DNA of 7,472 bases from Clostridiales bacterium UBA4717 (lineage in GTDB: Bacteria > Bacillota > Clostridia > Oscillospirales > CAG-272). The notes under the pieces were generated by a model. That model did not search any database, was not told the origin of the DNA, and saw nothing but the letters and a program-made list of their open reading frames with translations. The stretch lies in assembly GCA_002404395.1 (NCBI GenBank), contig DHJP01000205.1, forward strand, positions 3,726 to 11,197. Reading direction: 5' to 3'. This document shows, in pieces, positions 5,822 through 7,472 of this stretch. The translations under genes and the position numbers were made by a program. Numbering within the stretch: the first letter of the stretch is position 1; each line of letters starts with the position of its first letter.

Positions 5822-7472
5822 GTGAAACGAAGTCTGTATTTTAAGATCGTCCTGATCCTTGTGCTGTTCATATTCGTAGTTATGACTTTCAGCGGAGTCA
5901 TACTGATAAACAGCGTAACGAACTATTACCGGCGCGACTTTTACTCGGGACTTGACAGCGTACTCAAAACCAACGACCGACTCGAAAGCGAGCTTGAAAA
6001 AGCGCTGGTTACCGACCCGACGGGAGGTTCTCTTAAGCCGATACTCGAATCATACTACGGCAAGCTCGGTATCGACGATTACCGCAACTGCTATCTGCTT
6101 GACAAATTCGGCAATTATATCGACGGCACCGACGACGAGCTCGGAAACAAGCTCCCGAAAAGCGAAAATCTGATCGCCGCGTTGAACGGCTCTGACGGTA
6201 CTCTCCTGCCCGGAAGCTCCGAATACTGCGACTACGCCGTAAATCTGAGCGGTGAAGCCGTGCTTTACATCAAAGATTCAATGGACGAGATGAAAAGCTT
6301 CATCAGCATCCTTTTAAACATTGTTTTGCAGTCGATGCTTGTCAGTCTCCTGTTCGCGGTAGTGCTCTCGTTCTTTCTTTCAAGAACGATCACGCTTCCG
6401 ATCAGTAAGCTGACCGAGAGCGCAAAGCATCTGCGAGAGGGTGACTTCGACCACGATATCGAAGTTTTGTCCGAAGATGAGATAGGTATGCTCTCTGCGA
6501 CCTTCAACGAAATGAAGACCGCGCTCAAAAATACGCTTGACGCCGCTTCAAACGAACGCTCGAAGCTTGAGACCGTGTTTACCTATTTGCGTGACGGTGT
6601 GATCGCATTTACAGAGGACGGACGCGTGCTTCATGTCAACCGCGCCGCAGTCGATCTGTTCGGCAAGGCATACGACAAAAAATTCAATCTGACAAGCTTC
6701 ATGCGTTTGCTTAAGCTTGACGGCTCGTCAAAGGACAAATCGAAATCGCCTGTACCGCATTTTTCGGAATCGCTCGTTGAAAGCGATATAATGTATGAGG
6801 GCAAGGTCCTTGACATCAACTTCGGCAACATCACTTACTCCGAAAACAACACGAATCACGAAGGCATAATTACGGTCATACACGATATAACCGGCCGCTA
6901 TGAGCTTGAAAAAGCCAGACGCGAATTTGTCGCGAACGTATCGCACGAAATGCGCACGCCGCTTACAAGCATACGCGGTGCCGCCGAGTCGATACTTGAA
7001 AATCGTGATATGCCTGAGGACATAAGGAAAATGTTCCTTGACATGATCCTTACCGAATCCGACCGCATGACTCACATAGTCTCAGACTTACTTACGCTCT
7101 CACGGCTCGACAACAAAAAAACGCGTTGGAAGATCACGCGCTATGACCTTGCCGAAAGCATAAAGCACGTAACCGATGTGATCGGCGTTGAGGCGCGCGC
7201 GCACCGTCATATACTTGAGCTTGAAACCGACAAATCCTTGCCGGAGATCAGTGCCGACCGTGAACGGATCGAGCAGGTGCTCATCAATATACTTTCAAAT
7301 GCAGTCAAATATACGCCGGACGGAGGACATATCAAGGTAAGCGCGCACGCCGAATCCGATTCAAACGTTGTGATCTCGGTGAGCGACAACGGGATCGGAA
7401 TCCCACCTGAGGACTTAGATCACATTTTTGAACGTTTCTACCGCGTTGAAAAATCGCGCACAAGTGAGACCG
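5822..7472 (+). CDS. WalK-like sensor histidine kinase, partial (550 codons, C-terminus off the edge)
   Basis: This membrane sensor kinase is probably the partner of the upstream regulator. The frame starts at GTG 5822 (no other start lies between the TGA at 5777 and this codon) and stays open to the window end. Residues 7-30 form TM1; about 31-158 is an extracytoplasmic sensor with YLLDKFGNYIDGTDDELG at 91-108, which resembles a single Cache/PAS-like fold; about 160-187 is TM2; about 188-240 is a HAMP linker; about 245-360 is a PAS domain. The HisKA H-box is FVANVSHEMRTPLTSIRG with phospho-acceptor His375. The ATPase domain shows the N-box NILSNAVKYTP (Asn489, Asn493), G1 box DNGIGIP (522-528) and F-box FERFYRVEKS (536-545). 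The G2 box lies beyond the edge. The TM-sensor-TM-HAMP-PAS-HisKA-HATPase order matches WalK. The partner role is inferred from adjacency. Confidence 0.93.
   Translation, partial: MKRSLYFKIVLILVLFIFVVMTFSGVILINSVTNYYRRDFYSGLDSVLKTNDRLESELEKALVTDPTGGSLKPILESYYGKLGIDDYRNCYLLDKFGNYIDGTDDELGNKLPKSENLIAALNGSDGTLLPGSSEYCDYAVNLSGEAVLYIKDSMDEMKSFISILLNIVLQSMLVSLLFAVVLSFFLSRTITLPISKLTESAKHLREGDFDHDIEVLSEDEIGMLSATFNEMKTALKNTLDAASNERSKLETVFTYLRDGVIAFTEDGRVLHVNRAAVDLFGKAYDKKFNLTSFMRLLKLDGSSKDKSKSPVPHFSESLVESDIMYEGKVLDINFGNITYSENNTNHEGIITVIHDITGRYELEKARREFVANVSHEMRTPLTSIRGAAESILENRDMPEDIRKMFLDMILTESDRMTHIVSDLLTLSRLDNKKTRWKITRYDLAESIKHVTDVIGVEARAHRHILELETDKSLPEISADRERIEQVLINILSNAVKYTPDGGHIKVSAHAESDSNVVISVSDNGIGIPPEDLDHIFERFYRVEKSRTSET

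Noticed and set aside
1..7472. Mobile element, CRISPR array or defence system
   Set aside because: There are no transposase, integrase, repeat-spacer or nuclease/helicase signatures; every large frame is explained by housekeeping, envelope or signalling families.

Overview
The window looks like chromosomal core DNA of an anaerobic Bacillota lineage, most likely a Clostridia member (Oscillospirales or relatives). The base composition is moderate, near half GC by eye. The intergenic promoter zone is AT-rich with textbook sigma-A boxes. Gene families, such as the SCxxC-type dCMP deaminase, the DUF3810 membrane protein and the WalR/WalK-like signalling pair, fit that group. This assignment is inference from protein similarity recalled from memory, not from a search.

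Layout. Positions 1-1522 carry a leftward run of three genes: galU (UTP-glucose-1-phosphate uridylyltransferase), then a dCMP/cytidine deaminase family gene, then the first 19 codons of an unidentified gene that leaves the window at base 1. Positions 1523-1741 form a divergent promoter region, with one good sigma-A type promoter facing each way (both with exact 17-bp spacers). Positions 1742-7472 carry a rightward run of five genes: an RluA/RluD-type pseudouridine synthase, a DUF3810 membrane protein with a zinc-protease-like HEMAH motif (start and stop overlap as ATGA), a secreted or membrane-anchored protein joining copper-amine-oxidase-like repeats to a degraded NodB deacetylase fold, an OmpR/PhoB-class response regulator of WalR type, and a WalK-like sensor histidine kinase. 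The kinase starts with GTG and runs off the right edge before its last ATP-binding motif.

How the parts may work together. The response regulator and kinase are an obvious two-component pair. The two envelope proteins just upstream (DUF3810 and the NodB-like protein) sit where accessory regulators sit in some Bacillota WalRK operons, though neither resembles the known accessories WalH/WalI (YycH/YycI). The NodB-like protein has lost the acidic motif-1 residues and both metal-binding histidines, so it is more likely a binding or sensing protein than an active deacetylase. Leftward, galU supplies UDP-glucose for envelope glycans. The common theme is envelope construction and surveillance, which is inference from gene order. 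The pseudouridine synthase and deaminase are housekeeping nucleotide and RNA functions.

I saw no mobile element, CRISPR array, tRNA or rRNA. The least ordinary items are the apparently dead NodB domain next to a WalRK-like pair, the DUF3810 zincin-like protein coupled to it, and two short hairpins directly in front of the NodB-like and kinase start codons.
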